A DNA stretch of 64,000 nt from Siphonodentalium dalli (GCA_032622095.1 CP136065.1:217354151-217418150); one strand, 5' to 3'; positions 1-10,278 are shown, numbered from the stretch's first letter. Translations and numbers: made by a program. Notes: generated from the sequence alone by a model not told the origin.

Positions 1-1239
1 CATCCATGTTATATAAAAGGACATACAGAGACGAGAGTATTTGTATGCCATGCCCAAATATCAAGTTGTGGTATTGCTACGCAATACTTCACGATAACAA
101 TAACAGCTCGGATTCTGCTGCACTGTTGCGACCCCTTTGTAGTAATGATCTCTCGTCGTTGGAATGAAGCTCACCCAGCGTCAGAATACCAATCAGGACA
201 AAACACTTCAGCAAGATTCTTTAATAAAGTTTAATAATCGTTGAACGGCGTCGTCTAATGTCTTTGTGGTTGATTCAGTAATTTAGTCATAAGCTCTCAA
301 TTATCGGAATATTATAAAACAATTGGTTGTCACACAATTAACCATTAAGGTTATTTATAGATAACCTATAAATATCTTGACTATTTTCCGCTACAGTCTG
401 TAAACAAATTAATCCAGAAATTGACAGCTGGTATGGAGTGATATTACCGCACCTGCACCACGTGCCTAACACAATGTACATGATAATTTCTATGACTTGA
501 AGGGAATTTCGATGTTCTATGACAATTCTTTCGGGTAGGGTTGCCCTGCCAACAACCATACTGATGACCCTCGGCTCACAAGTACCAAGAAGATTCGTGA
601 TAGCATTTGCAAAGAAATGAAACTAACAACCGCCGGTATATACCACTACGCGGGCAACGCAATTGCGTACTCACTTGCCTATATTTAGCTAGCCAATCAA
701 AACGATGAACTGATTAGGCGACTAGAGCAATAAATAATTAGAGGTCTGAGAGACAGCTCATCGACTTTCAATTTCTGGCGTGGTTTTCTTCTGAAATCAT
801 TTTACTTCGATATTTTACTTATTGTTGTTCTACTAATTACAGATTAAATTAAAAGAAATAACTCTTGTTTCGTTTAAGATTATAAGTTAAAACCGAACAG
901 TTAGAAAACAAATATGTCGTCAAACTATAAATGCCTTACCGTAATAGAAACAAGAGTTAATTGTTAAATGTGTCTGTTGTGGTCGTCATTGTCAGGGGAG
1001 ATTATAACCTTGTAGTATTCCCCTTTCTATACTAAAGCAGCATTGGTATTGCGCGAACAACTCTTGTGACAAAACATGTTTTAAGCCGTTTTTGCTCTTC
1101 TCTTTATTTGACTTTCTAAAAGGCCTCTGGTCAACCTGCCGGTGCATCACTCTGACTTGGTCTTTGTCATTCTGGTGTGCCAGGTTTGGTGTTCACTTTG
1201 TTCGGCAGCGTGTTACCTGGTAATATCGTGAATGTTGAG
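1..1239. other. No gene recognised
   Basis: AT-rich sequence. Only short spurious ORFs are open, such as a 73-codon minus-strand frame at 338-559 without splice signals or recognisable protein. I see no repeat shared with the rest of the window before about 1240. Confidence 0.5.
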
Positions 1240-1391
1240 ATATAATAAGTTTAACAAACGATCATTTTGTTGAACGTTTTATCTAAACATTTCCATCAAT
1301 AATCACCTTAACATCCCTCCAAATGAATAATATAACATTCCGACGTACAACCTTTAACTGACTGGGAGAATCCATGTAGAATAAAAGGGGT
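1240..1391 (+). repeat. Dispersed repeat, copy without the MITE
   Basis: This stretch matches 20200-20279 plus 20676-20762. Both share 'atctaaacatttcc', then TTAACATCCCTC, a spaced 'cattcc..tacaacctttaactg' block and 'gggagaa.ccat.tag.ata', and end in GGGTTAA or GGGGTTAA. At 20280-20679 the same sequence is split by a TTAA MITE, so this copy represents the unoccupied site. Confidence 0.6.
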
Positions 1392-2327
1392 TAAGTAAGG
1401 TCCCGGCTTCGGCTAGGCTACTAGTATTCAAGTACATGTTACAAATGAGTTCGGTTAAAAATACAACTAAATCTGAGAACATGACAAGCATCAGAGCCAA
1501 TTTAGTTCCCATTACAAAACCAGGTTTGTTTAGAATATAAACGTATTAAAAAAGCGAGAATGAAAAGGCAGAACAGAGCGTTGGCGGTAACATAGCGTAC
1601 GCAACTTACATGCAGAAATACATGAGCGAATACACATTACATTTTAGACTTTTAGTGCTAATTGCTGACAGCTCTTGAAGTTCGGTGTGAACCAATTTAG
1701 GCACCATATGAATTACTACAGCGATTAAAGAGCGCATCAACGGGATTATTATGATATCAGTAACATCTACGGAAGAATAGATTACGCCTTCGACAACGCA
1801 CGCTGTGACTCGAATTATGTTGCCAAATCGTCGCAAATTTGCACATTTCCTTGACCTTAAAATGTAAACTATCCTCTCGACTTTCAATGTTTTTTCAAGG
1901 TGTGCGTATAAATGCATGACCCAGTTATGAGGCGCCAATAATTTGTGTTTCCGACAGATACGTTGCTTTAGAGTGACGTGAAACACTCCGCGCTGATATT
2001 CAGAACGGAATAACAGATAATCATGCCAAAATAATTTATTTCCATAACTTTTGTATCCTAATAATCAGAAAACGTTGTTATAAACAAATTACCCGCAGTG
2101 ACTATTATTGACGCAATCATTGTCGTAAAGTTTATGTCCAATAATGCGTCCAGAATAAAGTAGTAAATATTTATTTTTGTGCACACCGTTGTTTTCTCTG
2201 CAATAGTATAGTCGATGTGGTTGAAATTTTCCACAATCTTACTTCATTGTTACATTCCTCCAATGGGGATGGTGCTTGGATACTTACTGATTTGTTTCGT
2301 TAAATGAAGTAGGTCCAAAATATGTCT
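1392..2327. other. No gene recognised
   Basis: A 126-codon minus-strand frame at 1606-1986 is open but has no recognisable domain, no convincing splice sites and ordinary AT-rich composition, so I do not call it a gene. Nothing else is visible. Confidence 0.45.
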
Positions 2328-2770
2328 TTAACCCTTTCATGACGGGGGCTACCTGAAGTTTTGCGAAAACCATGTGCCAATGCATTCTCTTATATATGCG
2401 AGTCGACCATAGGTCGCCTCGCATATATAAGAGAATACATTGGCCTAACAAATTTCATATTATTTATTATAATTGTTAAAAAATATAAGAACAAATGAAA
2501 CAAATGGTATTTTTTTTAAAGAGTGTACGAAATAATAAAAATGATAAAAATTGTTAAAGAATGTAAGAACAAATTATAAAAATTGACAAAGAATATCAGA
2601 AAAATTCATAAAAAAATGATAACATTGTTAAAGAATGTAACACAATTGAAAAACATGATAAAAGTTGTAAAAGAATGTAAGAAAAATTGATTTAAAAATG
2701 ATAAAGAAAATGTTAGGCCAATGCATTCTCTTATATATGCCATATATATGAGAATGAAATGGCAGGGTCT
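2328..2770. mobile_element. TTAA MITE with double hairpin, CCCTTTCA subfamily, 3' end eroded
   Basis: It begins with TTAA (2328-2331) followed by CCCTTTCATGACGGGGGCT. The first 69-bp hairpin is nearly intact at about 2391-2447. An AT-rich middle follows, made of degenerate 'aaagaatgtaagaa' motifs. The second hairpin (about 2704-2762) is damaged and the right-hand TIR/TTAA is missing. It lies about 115 bp upstream of the splice acceptor of the GPCR exon, inside the preceding intron. Assignment to piggyBac-like elements rests on the TTAA target and CCC start of the TIR; no transposase is present. Confidence 0.7.
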
Positions 2771-2884
2771 TTTAGTACATAGGGTCATACGTTATATAAC
2801 TTATGTGCAAGTTGTCCCCTCTCCTGATACAATCATATAAACATACATAAAATACATATGTACTCATTGTTATTTATGTTTAAG

Positions 2885-3462
2885 ATACCAGTTTGAGCAA
2901 CGGAGTTGTGTTGAAAAAGATGAAAAGTGAAGACGAGGCACAGATGATGACGTCATCGTACCCATCCGAGTCTAACTTCTCGAATTCCGCGACGAATGGG
3001 GAAATGGGACCAGTTCCAATTCGCCGGTTCGATGTGTCACGCGGAATGCGCCAATCAAACAGTGAGCGCAGTCGAGAGGCAAAAAAGAAAGTTATTAAAA
3101 TGTTGGTTATAGTCGTTATTGAGTTTTTCGTGTGTTGGACGCCACTATACGTCATACAGACATGGTACATTGTCGATTATAAGAGTTTGACGAACTATTT
3201 CCACCCTCTCGCGTTCTATTTGATGAACCTACTCGCATACACGTCATCGTGCTGCAATCCGTTGACATATTGTTTCATGAACAGAAACTTTCGACAGAGT
3301 TTCATCACTGCGTTCAAGAACATGAGATGTGTGCGACGGGAACCGAAAATGACACGCATGCGCAGTGACTATTCATTCACGAGTACGATTAAAATTCAGA
3401 ATGGGAGCCGAACGACGAGTATGACTGGTTTTACATACGAAGACCGCGACACTTCAGACTGA
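2885..3462 (+). CDS. Cholecystokinin/gastrin-type peptide GPCR, terminal coding exon (TM6-TM7 and C-tail)
   Basis: This is the last coding exon of a rhodopsin-class peptide receptor; the family couples peptide binding at the plasma membrane to G proteins. In-frame sequence opens right after a splice acceptor (tgttatttatgtttaag, ending 2884); a TAA lies just upstream in the same frame, so the start is a splice site, not an ATG. Counting from the TTG at 2893, residues 1-62 are the end of the hydrophilic third cytoplasmic loop. A basic KKK leads into TM6 (about 69-91) with the family signature CWTPLY at 81-86. TM7 (about 104-126) has YTSSCCNPLTYCFMN, containing the NPxxY motif. A basic juxtamembrane helix with a Cys near 146 (possible palmitoylation) and a Ser/Thr-rich tail follow. 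The TM6 and TM7 wording is closest to CCK/gastrin/sulfakinin receptors. Exons for TM1-5 are not in the window. Other bilaterian peptide receptors with CWTPLY remain possible. Confidence 0.88.
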
Positions 3463-3727
3463 CCACAGTTAATCTGCGATTGATTTGAACAGATGTGGCA
3501 TGCAGACTGACCAAAGTTCATCTGCGATTGATTTGAACAGATGTGGTGGCATCATGTGGCATGCAGACTGACCAAAGTTAATCTGCGATTGATTTGAACA
3601 GCTGTGGCATCATGTGCCATGCAGACTGACCAAAGTTAATCTGCGATTGATTTGAACAGATGTGGCATCATGTGGCATGCAGACTGACCAAAGTTAATCT
3701 GCGATCCATTTGAACAGATGTGGCATG
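3453..3727 (+). repeat. Five-copy tandem repeat starting at the GPCR stop codon
   Basis: Five tandem units of about 48-61 bp each begin CAGACTGACCAAAGTT and contain 'tctgcgattgatttgaacag'. Some carry an extra 'catcatgtg' segment. The first unit's CAGACTGA includes the last receptor codons and the TGA stop, so the repeat arose by duplication of the coding-3'UTR junction. The array is in the predicted 3'UTR. Confidence 0.85.
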
Positions 3728-3960
3728 CATTTTTTGTGGATGCAAACTACATGTGTAAGAGCTTTTCGTGACGCAGATGACAATGGACATATGTCGCATT
3801 ATGAACTACTACTGATAAGAATTACGCATAGGGTAGTACGTCACTAGAATTAGTGTTCTTTCTATCGGTTGTCGGTTTTGACCATATCCTTAGTTACGAT
3901 TACGGTTTCGAGACACCAAGTCACGCGAGATTTCACATGCACTCGTTGATCCATTCTGTG

Positions 3961-4412
3961 TTAACCCTTTACCCAACAAAACGGCAAAAAACGCCCAAAT
4001 AAAGCTTCAACAGCCTAAAATATCTTCGGTCTTTCTCAATAGAACCATACAAATATGGATATCATTGGAACCGTTCATTGATCATATTGTGATGGTTACA
4101 GTTATGCCCTGTGCCAATGCATTCTCTTATATATGCGAGTCGACCATAGGTCGCCTCGCATATATAAGAGAATGCATTGGCCTAAAAAAAATCTTTTTTA
4201 ACAATTTTTACCATTTTTTCTTTCATTCTTTAACAATTTTATAATTTTTTCTTACATTTTTTATAATATTTTCTACATTCTTTGACAATTTTATCATTTT
4301 TAATATGTGTTAAGCCAATGCATTCTCTTATATATGCGAGGCGACCTATGGTCGACTCGCATATATAAGAGAATGCATTGGCACAGGGCCCTTCTGTTGG
4401 GTAAAGGGTTAA
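3961..4412 (+). mobile_element. TTAA MITE with double hairpin, complete copy
   Basis: Perfect terminal inverted repeats TTAACCCTTTACCCAACA (3961) and TGTTGGGTAAAGGGTTAA (ends 4412) flank a 444-bp element with TTAA on both sides. TTAA target duplication and a CCC-starting TIR are hallmarks of piggyBac-superfamily DNA transposons. From the left it has about 140 bp of family-specific sequence, hairpin A (about 4114-4183), an AT-rich spacer, and hairpin B (about 4315-4382), which is the exact reverse complement of hairpin A. It has no coding capacity and must have been mobilised in trans. It sits about 500 bp past the GPCR stop codon. Confidence 0.9.
3998..4003 (+). promoter_or_regulatory. AATAAA inside the MITE, first canonical poly(A) signal after the GPCR stop
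   Basis: Reading from the receptor stop (3462) to here I find no AATAAA or ATTAAA. This hexamer lies in the left part of the MITE. Use by the receptor transcript is inference. Confidence 0.35.
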
Positions 4413-4711
4413 TATACACTCAGATTCATACTGATTCTCAGTCTATCGTATTTTAGCCAATTTATTGGCATATCTTAAATTAAAGACATCCATGTTTATT
4501 GGGTTTGTTTATTTATAGATTAACGAAGAGTATCTGTTACGATTTTCTCAGCGAGTGCATTCTGAGCAGTATGGTTTGTTACTAGTCACATTTTCAGGAT
4601 GTGAATTAATTCATTTTTTATCAGTATTAGTTCATTTTGCGAAAGGTGTACATTTGAACATAAAGGTATGCGTTCGATCTGGTTCAGTTGATAGTGTTCA
4701 AACGACACACA

Positions 4712-5247
4712 TCATCGCGTGCCTCGGTCTCTTTGAAAATCCAAAATCGGAATTACGTCTAGAACTCTCTATTAAAATTAGGTTTTGTTTTGAACGGATT
4801 TCCTCCATTTAATTGGAGATTGGCGCAGACTGCGCGCGATTTCATTGGTTTATGGCATATATAGCAGATCACGTCAGAGCTCAGAGCTCAATGGTGTATT
4901 GACAATTTTCCCACGCATTGTCATACTAATCTATTGTTGGAAAACTGAATACAGGCAATATATCCATAATTAATTTTACTCATCGCAATATAGGAGACAT
5001 CATTTTCGAGTTTGTTTTTATCAGTCAACGATATTCATGACTGATTATTCTTTCGCATCTAGTTGTATTTATAATTATTTTTAAATACTAGGATCCTCGC
5101 AATCAGTTACTACGTCAGGAATTTATTACGCCATGCATGTTGGGAATGCCACGTCGTCGTAGAAATAAAACATTATGGACACTTCTAGAGACGTAATTCC
5201 GATATAGGATTTTTTTTTCGGCTTTTCAAAGAGACTGCGCGTGCTTG
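4712..5247. mobile_element. Inverted-repeat element (MITE-like), about 535 bp
   Basis: Sequence at 4712-4768 (cgcgtgcctcggTCTCTTTG..., tcggaattacgtct..agaa) recurs as its reverse complement at about 5175-5247. The two 55-70 bp imperfect arms enclose about 400 bp of non-coding sequence. No target duplication is clear and no second copy is seen. The short ORFs here (4555-4812 +, 5185-5397 -) are by-products. Confidence 0.55.
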
Positions 5248-5477
5248 ATAGATTGGTAATGTTGGATGTTTCAAGTGGAGTTGGCATGGTTGAAATGATA
5301 ACACTACTCCAGTTTTGGGTGTGTGCAGATTGACAGGTAGATATTGATAAAGGAAAACATGTTCAAGGTTGTGAAGCACACCGGTGAAAATATGCACAGT
5401 TTAAGCCAAATGTATGGCTAAATTGGTAGATTGATATGTATTGAACGGTGCGATACCTATATCAAGTGATTTGCACT

Positions 5478-5744
5478 TGAACCCTTTCATGACGGGAGCT
5501 GCACTGGTGCAGCATTAAAAACCATGTGCCATTGCATTCTCTTACATATGCGAGTCTCCAATAGGGAGCCTCGCAAATATAAGAGAATGCACTGGCTTAC
5601 AAGGTCAAGGTAAATATTGTTAGACCAATGCATATTCTTATATATGCGACGCGCCCTATATATGGGCGACACGCATATATAAGAGAATGCATTGGCACAG
5701 GGTTTTCGCAAAATTTCAAGAAGCTCCAGTTGTGAAAGGGTTAA
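5478..5744. mobile_element. TTAA MITE with double hairpin, CCCTTTCA subfamily, short copy
   Basis: Left end CCCTTTCATGACGGGAGCT (target base changed, TGAA instead of TTAA). Right end AGCTCCAGTTGTGAAAGGG followed by TTAA (5741-5744). It has two hairpins, about 5524-5595 and 5622-5695. Their outer stems match the family but their tips differ in sequence while staying self-complementary. The spacer between hairpins is only about 25 bp. Confidence 0.8.
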
Positions 5745-6018
5745 TCGCGATTTATTTTCAGGCCAGACATTTCTAACAAAGTTACGTCCCTGTACAGTCA
5801 AAACGGTAACGGGTATACGTGCACACACTCCAGTCTGTCGTTCCCCTCACGGCTTCAGCGTGTCAAAACGTCGCACCTCTAGCTCAATTCAAACCTTGTT
5901 TTTTGTTTTATCCCCGCTACGATATTTTCCTTTCACTTTCTTGTTGATCTAAGAATAAAAATATTGAGATGTGTCCTTTTGATACTAAACATCCTAGCTT
6001 ATGGAGGCGCACCATTCG

Positions 6019-6515
6019 TGAATTTAAAAAATATCTCAATTTCAAACTATCAATTTGAAGGAAAAAAAATCATTATCCTTTATTTGAATTTATTTGCAAT
6101 TGGATCCCACCTGACATTTATAACTAATTTATGCTATAGTACCTATTGATCCTGACACATGAGAGATATGTTCTAATTATGTAAAAAAAGAAAAGAAAAG
6201 TGGTTTTAAAAAAAAAGAAGATTTTTTTAGGCGGTCATTTGAAAGTTTGACAGGAAATGTTTGCAAAAAAAACAAAAACGCACTGCATTATGTAGCCTAG
6301 GAATCAAAGACAGAGTTTAAAACTCTCAAATGACCGCCTCAAAAAATCTTGTCGGTTTATTAAAACGCCTTTTGTTTTACATAATTAAAACATATTTATT
6401 ATATTGTGAGGGTAAACAGGTGCTGTTGTACTATAGCAAACATTGGTTATAAAGGTTGATGACTGTTTTCTACAAATTGATAGTTTGAATTGAGATGTTT
6501 TGAAAATTCTTAATA
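6019..6515. repeat. Large imperfect palindrome (foldback), about 500 bp
   Basis: Paired blocks lie on both sides of a centre near 6267. 'aatatctcaatttcaaactatcaatttg' near 6030 pairs with its inverse near 6475. 'ttataactaatttatgctatagtac' near 6118 pairs with 6430-6455. 'atgttctaattatgtaaaa' near 6170 pairs with 6375-6392. 'aggcggtcatttgaaagttt' near 6230 pairs with 6320-6345. Arms are roughly 240 bp with indels. No gene is inside. It could be a foldback transposon or an inverted duplication. Confidence 0.75.
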
Positions 6516-7903
6516 ACAAATTCAACGAAATATTTTTTGCAAAACATCGTAACAACTCATGTTTGAGTGATTACTGGAGTACTCGCAGTAAATTAGGTCG
6601 GCTGAGGATCAAATTATACATTCTCAAATAATGTGTTTTTTATCTCTCTTCAGTGATTAGTTACACTTTAGAAACAACAGCCAAATTATTTTATTTTTTT
6701 TCTCTCTTCTGAAAAAATACCAAAATCAAGTTACGAGGTTTTGACTGTAAGACGACGATTCTGCTGGATCAGTGCGTTAGAGAAGACGTCACACGTCAAG
6801 GTGTCCAATTTATCTGTTTTTGGTAGAGGAATTGATCGTCCGTTTGTTAATTATATTGTTGTCATTGATATATGTTTTGTTGTGTGGCCCTGATTATATG
6901 GCTGCTGTTCTGTTGATGTCTATGATATGTATATTGTGGAGAAAATATAGAGAAATATCTTGGAACTTGTATATCTTCTTTCGCACGTCCAAAGGGAAGT
7001 TAATGTCTATTCCTCTATTTCCCACATTGCTGGAGAGCAAGTAAACATTATACCGATCAATTATAATGCACTTACGCCAATATACCCCCTGAAACATCAC
7101 ATATATGCGCGGGGGGGGGGGGGTAATTATCGATAAACTGTCGCAATGTATAGTCCGGTTCACCGCTTCAATGTTAGATATTCCTGCGCGCCAATATTGC
7201 CGTCAGCTGAATTCCAAATCTCGTCCATGCACAATCCAGCTCCGTTCACTGTTCCGTTTCTATCCATGACGCCACCCTTACGCAGTACATGTCGACGACG
7301 TTACGGAGTAGGTGTATAGAGTAGGCGCCCGATATACTGACTTCCGTTACTATATAAACAAACCAACGGCGTTGCTTTTGTCGAAATTTTACATTCGCCC
7401 TGTATTCATGTATACTCATAAAACATAAAAAACCACACCGTTATATCCCATCAATATCATTGTCTCGATATCATTTCACCACATTTCTTGACATGAAACC
7501 GCGGCAGACACGGCGTGAAATACATCTCATTGAGTAAACAATTTTCCATTGTTTCAATTCAACTTCAAGTTCGCGGTAAAATCAAATAAAATCAAAACCG
7601 CAATTTGTAAGTGGTAAACATATGAAAAAAGACATCAGGTACATGCAGAAACTAATTGTGCATATTTATTTCTATTTGAGGTGGCAATTTTTCATCTTTA
7701 TCGGCATTTTAACGATAAGACGGATGCTAATCGAGGGACTATATTTTATCCAGCGCATTAAAATTAAAACAAAAAGTCGTGAATTGGCAGAGTGTTTTCT
7801 ATGTCTGCACATTTCATCGATAATTACAAGGCATGAGTGTGTCGAAATAACGCTTTAAGTTCGAAGAGAATGAGAATGGGGATAACAGCTCCGCCGTTGC
7901 CCA
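6516..7903. other. No gene recognised; contains a G-tract near 7110
   Basis: AT-rich non-coding sequence with short open frames (6820-7044 +, 7622-7858 +) that resemble nothing known and lack splice context. A run of about 14 G lies at 7110-7123. Confidence 0.4.
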
Positions 7904-8349
7904 TTAACCCTTTACCCAACAGAACGGCCCTGTGCCAATGCATTCTCTTATATATGCGAGTCGACCATAGGTCGCCTCGCATATATAAGAGAATGCATTG
8001 GCTTAACACATATTAATAATGATAAAATTGTCAAAGAATGTAGAAAAATATTATAATTTTTTTTTAAATGTAAGAAAACATTATAAAATTATTAAAGAAT
8101 GTAAGAAAAAATGGTAAAAAGTGTTAGGCCAATGCATTCTCTTATATATGCGAGGCGACCTATGGTCGACTCGCATATATAAGAGAATGCATTGGCACAG
8201 GGCATAACTGTAACTATCACAATGTGGTCAAGGAGCCGGTTCCAATGATATCCATATTTGTATGGTTCTATTGAGACAGACCGAAGATATTTTAGGCTGT
8301 TGAAGCTTTATTTGGCCGGTTTTGGCCGGTTTGTTGGGTAAAGGGTTAA
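7904..8349 (-). mobile_element. TTAA MITE with double hairpin, complete copy
   Basis: TTAACCCTTTACCCAACAGA at 7904 and TTGTTGGGTAAAGGGTTAA ending 8349 mark both ends. It is in the opposite orientation to the copy at 3961. Hairpins lie at about 7934-8002 and 8129-8197. The long family-specific arm with 'ggatatc..atttgtatggttctattgaga' lies on the right. Complete and non-coding. Confidence 0.9.
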
Positions 8350-8789
8350 CTAAATTTGCCACAGTACATTCGCCCTGTGCCTTTCCGAAATCACAAAACA
8401 CCACACTGTTATCCCATAGTTATAGTGATATAGATGCGTTATATTTTGTGGAATCGCGTGAATGCCAGCAATGTTGCATAACTCAAAATGCTCACCGGTT
8501 ATGTCCGGGAACTTGTAGTATAGTACATGTGATGTTATGTTGCATCAGTAGACCAACAAAAATAAAACTCTTCAGTGGTATATTGTTTCCTTACTTTGGC
8601 TCTGTTTGGCCGAATGTTCATGGACTAATAAACGAATTGTTTAATCTGACATTGACACTTGTAGGCGGTACACACATTCACTAAACTAAACATATGTCCA
8701 CGTACATGTATATCAGTTCTAAATTACAGTTTTCATCTTAATAAAACCCACTACCACACCACCAACATTAAACGGACATGGCTCGTTAT
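8350..8789. other. No gene recognised
   Basis: Unassigned sequence. The end (8770-8790) carries a 20-bp stretch 'attaaacggacatggctcg' that repeats at 8983 on the other side of the truncated MITE. Confidence 0.4.
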
Positions 8790-8794
8790 TATCC

Positions 8795-8987
8795 AGTCTC
8801 GTATAAGAGAATGCATTGGCCTAAAAAACATTTTGTATAATATTTTTCTACATTCTTTGACAATTTTATCATTTTTAATATGTGTTAAGCCAATGCATTC
8901 TCTTATATATGCGAGGCGACCTATGGTCGATTCGCATATATAAGAGAATGCATTGGCACAGGGCCGTTCTGTTGGGTAAAGGGTTAA
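8795..8987 (+). mobile_element. 5'-truncated TTAA MITE with double hairpin
   Basis: It starts inside the right half of hairpin A ('tctcgtataagagaatgcattgg'), keeps the spacer and hairpin B (about 8890-8957), and ends with TGTTGGGTAAAGGGTTAA at 8987. The left arm is missing. It lies in the left end of the dispersed repeat 8984-9412. Confidence 0.85.
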
Positions 8988-9412
8988 ACGGACATGGCTC
9001 AATCGAGCTTCCAAATTCTGTCTACGTATTTTGGAAGGAGGTATACGATAGGTTGACAAATACACGAAATATTAATATACCGGCTTTATATGCTCTAAAA
9101 ATTACTGTCCTTGGTTACAAACATTTCCCAGCTGATTTCAGTTTTTCGCACAAAATTGAAACAAACGCTCTTTATGTCTACCAAACCAGGAACAGACTAA
9201 CACGAACGCTCTTTTCTGTTCAAAGCCGTGCACGTGGCTGTTGTTTGTTTTGGGACCCAAACACAGTGTTCAAATTGTATTCATACTGACTTCAATGCTT
9301 CTTTATGTGACATATAATGCCCGTAGAAAGCTAGTTCAAGTATTTATCGTCCTATTTCGATACCGGGAAAAATTCAAAATAAAATATTATTAGGTGTATG
9401 TTTGGAGCTCAA
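8984..9412 (+). repeat. Dispersed repeat (acggacatggctc family), copy 1
   Basis: Aligns with 55237-55625. Shared blocks include 'aaacggacatggctca', 'gtctacgta.tttgga', 'atacgataggt', 'cgaaatatt.atat', 'aaacaaacgctcttt' and 'gtgtatgt.ttggagct'. A 135-codon frame runs through it but the two copies do not conserve the protein, so I do not call it coding. Confidence 0.65.
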
Positions 9413-9457
9413 ACCGCCACGTGGCTTTAAAGTCAACTCACCCAGTGTAAGACGACG

Positions 9458-10278
9458 TAGCCGGTTAATATTATGACGTAGCCGGTTAAGAGTGTGACGT
9501 AGCCGGTTAATAGTATGACGTAGCCGGTTAATAGTATGACGTAGCCGGTTAATAGTATGATGTAGCCGGTTAATAGTATGACGTAGCCGGTTAATAGTAT
9601 GACGTATCCGGTTAATATTATCACGTAGCCGGTTAATAGTATGACGTAGTTGGTTAATAGTATGACATAGCCGGTTAATATTATGACGTAGCCGGTTAAT
9701 AGTATGACGTAGCCGGTAAAGAGTGTGACGTAGCCGGTTAATAGTATGACATAGCCGGTTAATAGTATGACGTAGTCGGTTAATAGTATGACATAGCCGG
9801 TTAATAGTATGACGTATCCGGTTAATATTATCAAGTAGCCGGTTAATAGTATGACGTAGTTGGTTAATATTATGACATAGCCGGTTAATATTATGACGTA
9901 GCCGGTTAATAGTATGACGTAGCCGGTTAAGAGTGTGACGTAGCCGGTTAATAGTATGACATAGCCGGTTAATAGTATCACGTAGCCGGTTAATAGTATG
10001 ACGTAGTCGGTTAATAGTATGACATAGCCGGTTAATAGTATGACGTAGCCGGTTAAGAGTGTGACGTAGCCGGTTAATAGTATGACATAGCCGGTTAATA
10101 GTATCACGTAGCCGGTTAATAGTATGACGTAGCCGGTTAATAGTATGACGTAGCCGGTTAAGAGTGTGACGTAGCCGGTTAATAGTATGACATAGCCGGT
10201 TAATAGTATCACGTAGCCGGTTAATAGTATGACGTAGTCGGTTAATATTATGACGTAGCCGGTTAATATTATGACGTA
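9458..10278. repeat. 21-bp minisatellite, about 39 units
   Basis: Unit GTAGCCGGTTAATAGTATGAC repeats with point variants from 9458 to 10278. Variants GAGTGTGAC occur near 9489, 9721, 9931, 10057 and 10162, i.e. at spacings of 11, 10, 6 and 5 units, which indicates higher-order duplication. Because the unit is a multiple of three and lacks stops in one minus frame, a 291-codon TGYVILL-repeat ORF (9433-10308) is open. I read this as an arithmetic by-product, not a gene. Confidence 0.9.

Noticed and set aside
1606-1986. 126-codon minus-strand ORF
   Set aside because: No domain, no convincing splice sites, AT-rich composition; plausible by chance.
2390-4383. Direct-repeat array resembling CRISPR because of identical spaced hairpins
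   Set aside because: Units are transposon hairpins bounded by TIRs and TTAA; spacing is irregular, spacers are related AT-rich sequence, and the context is eukaryotic.
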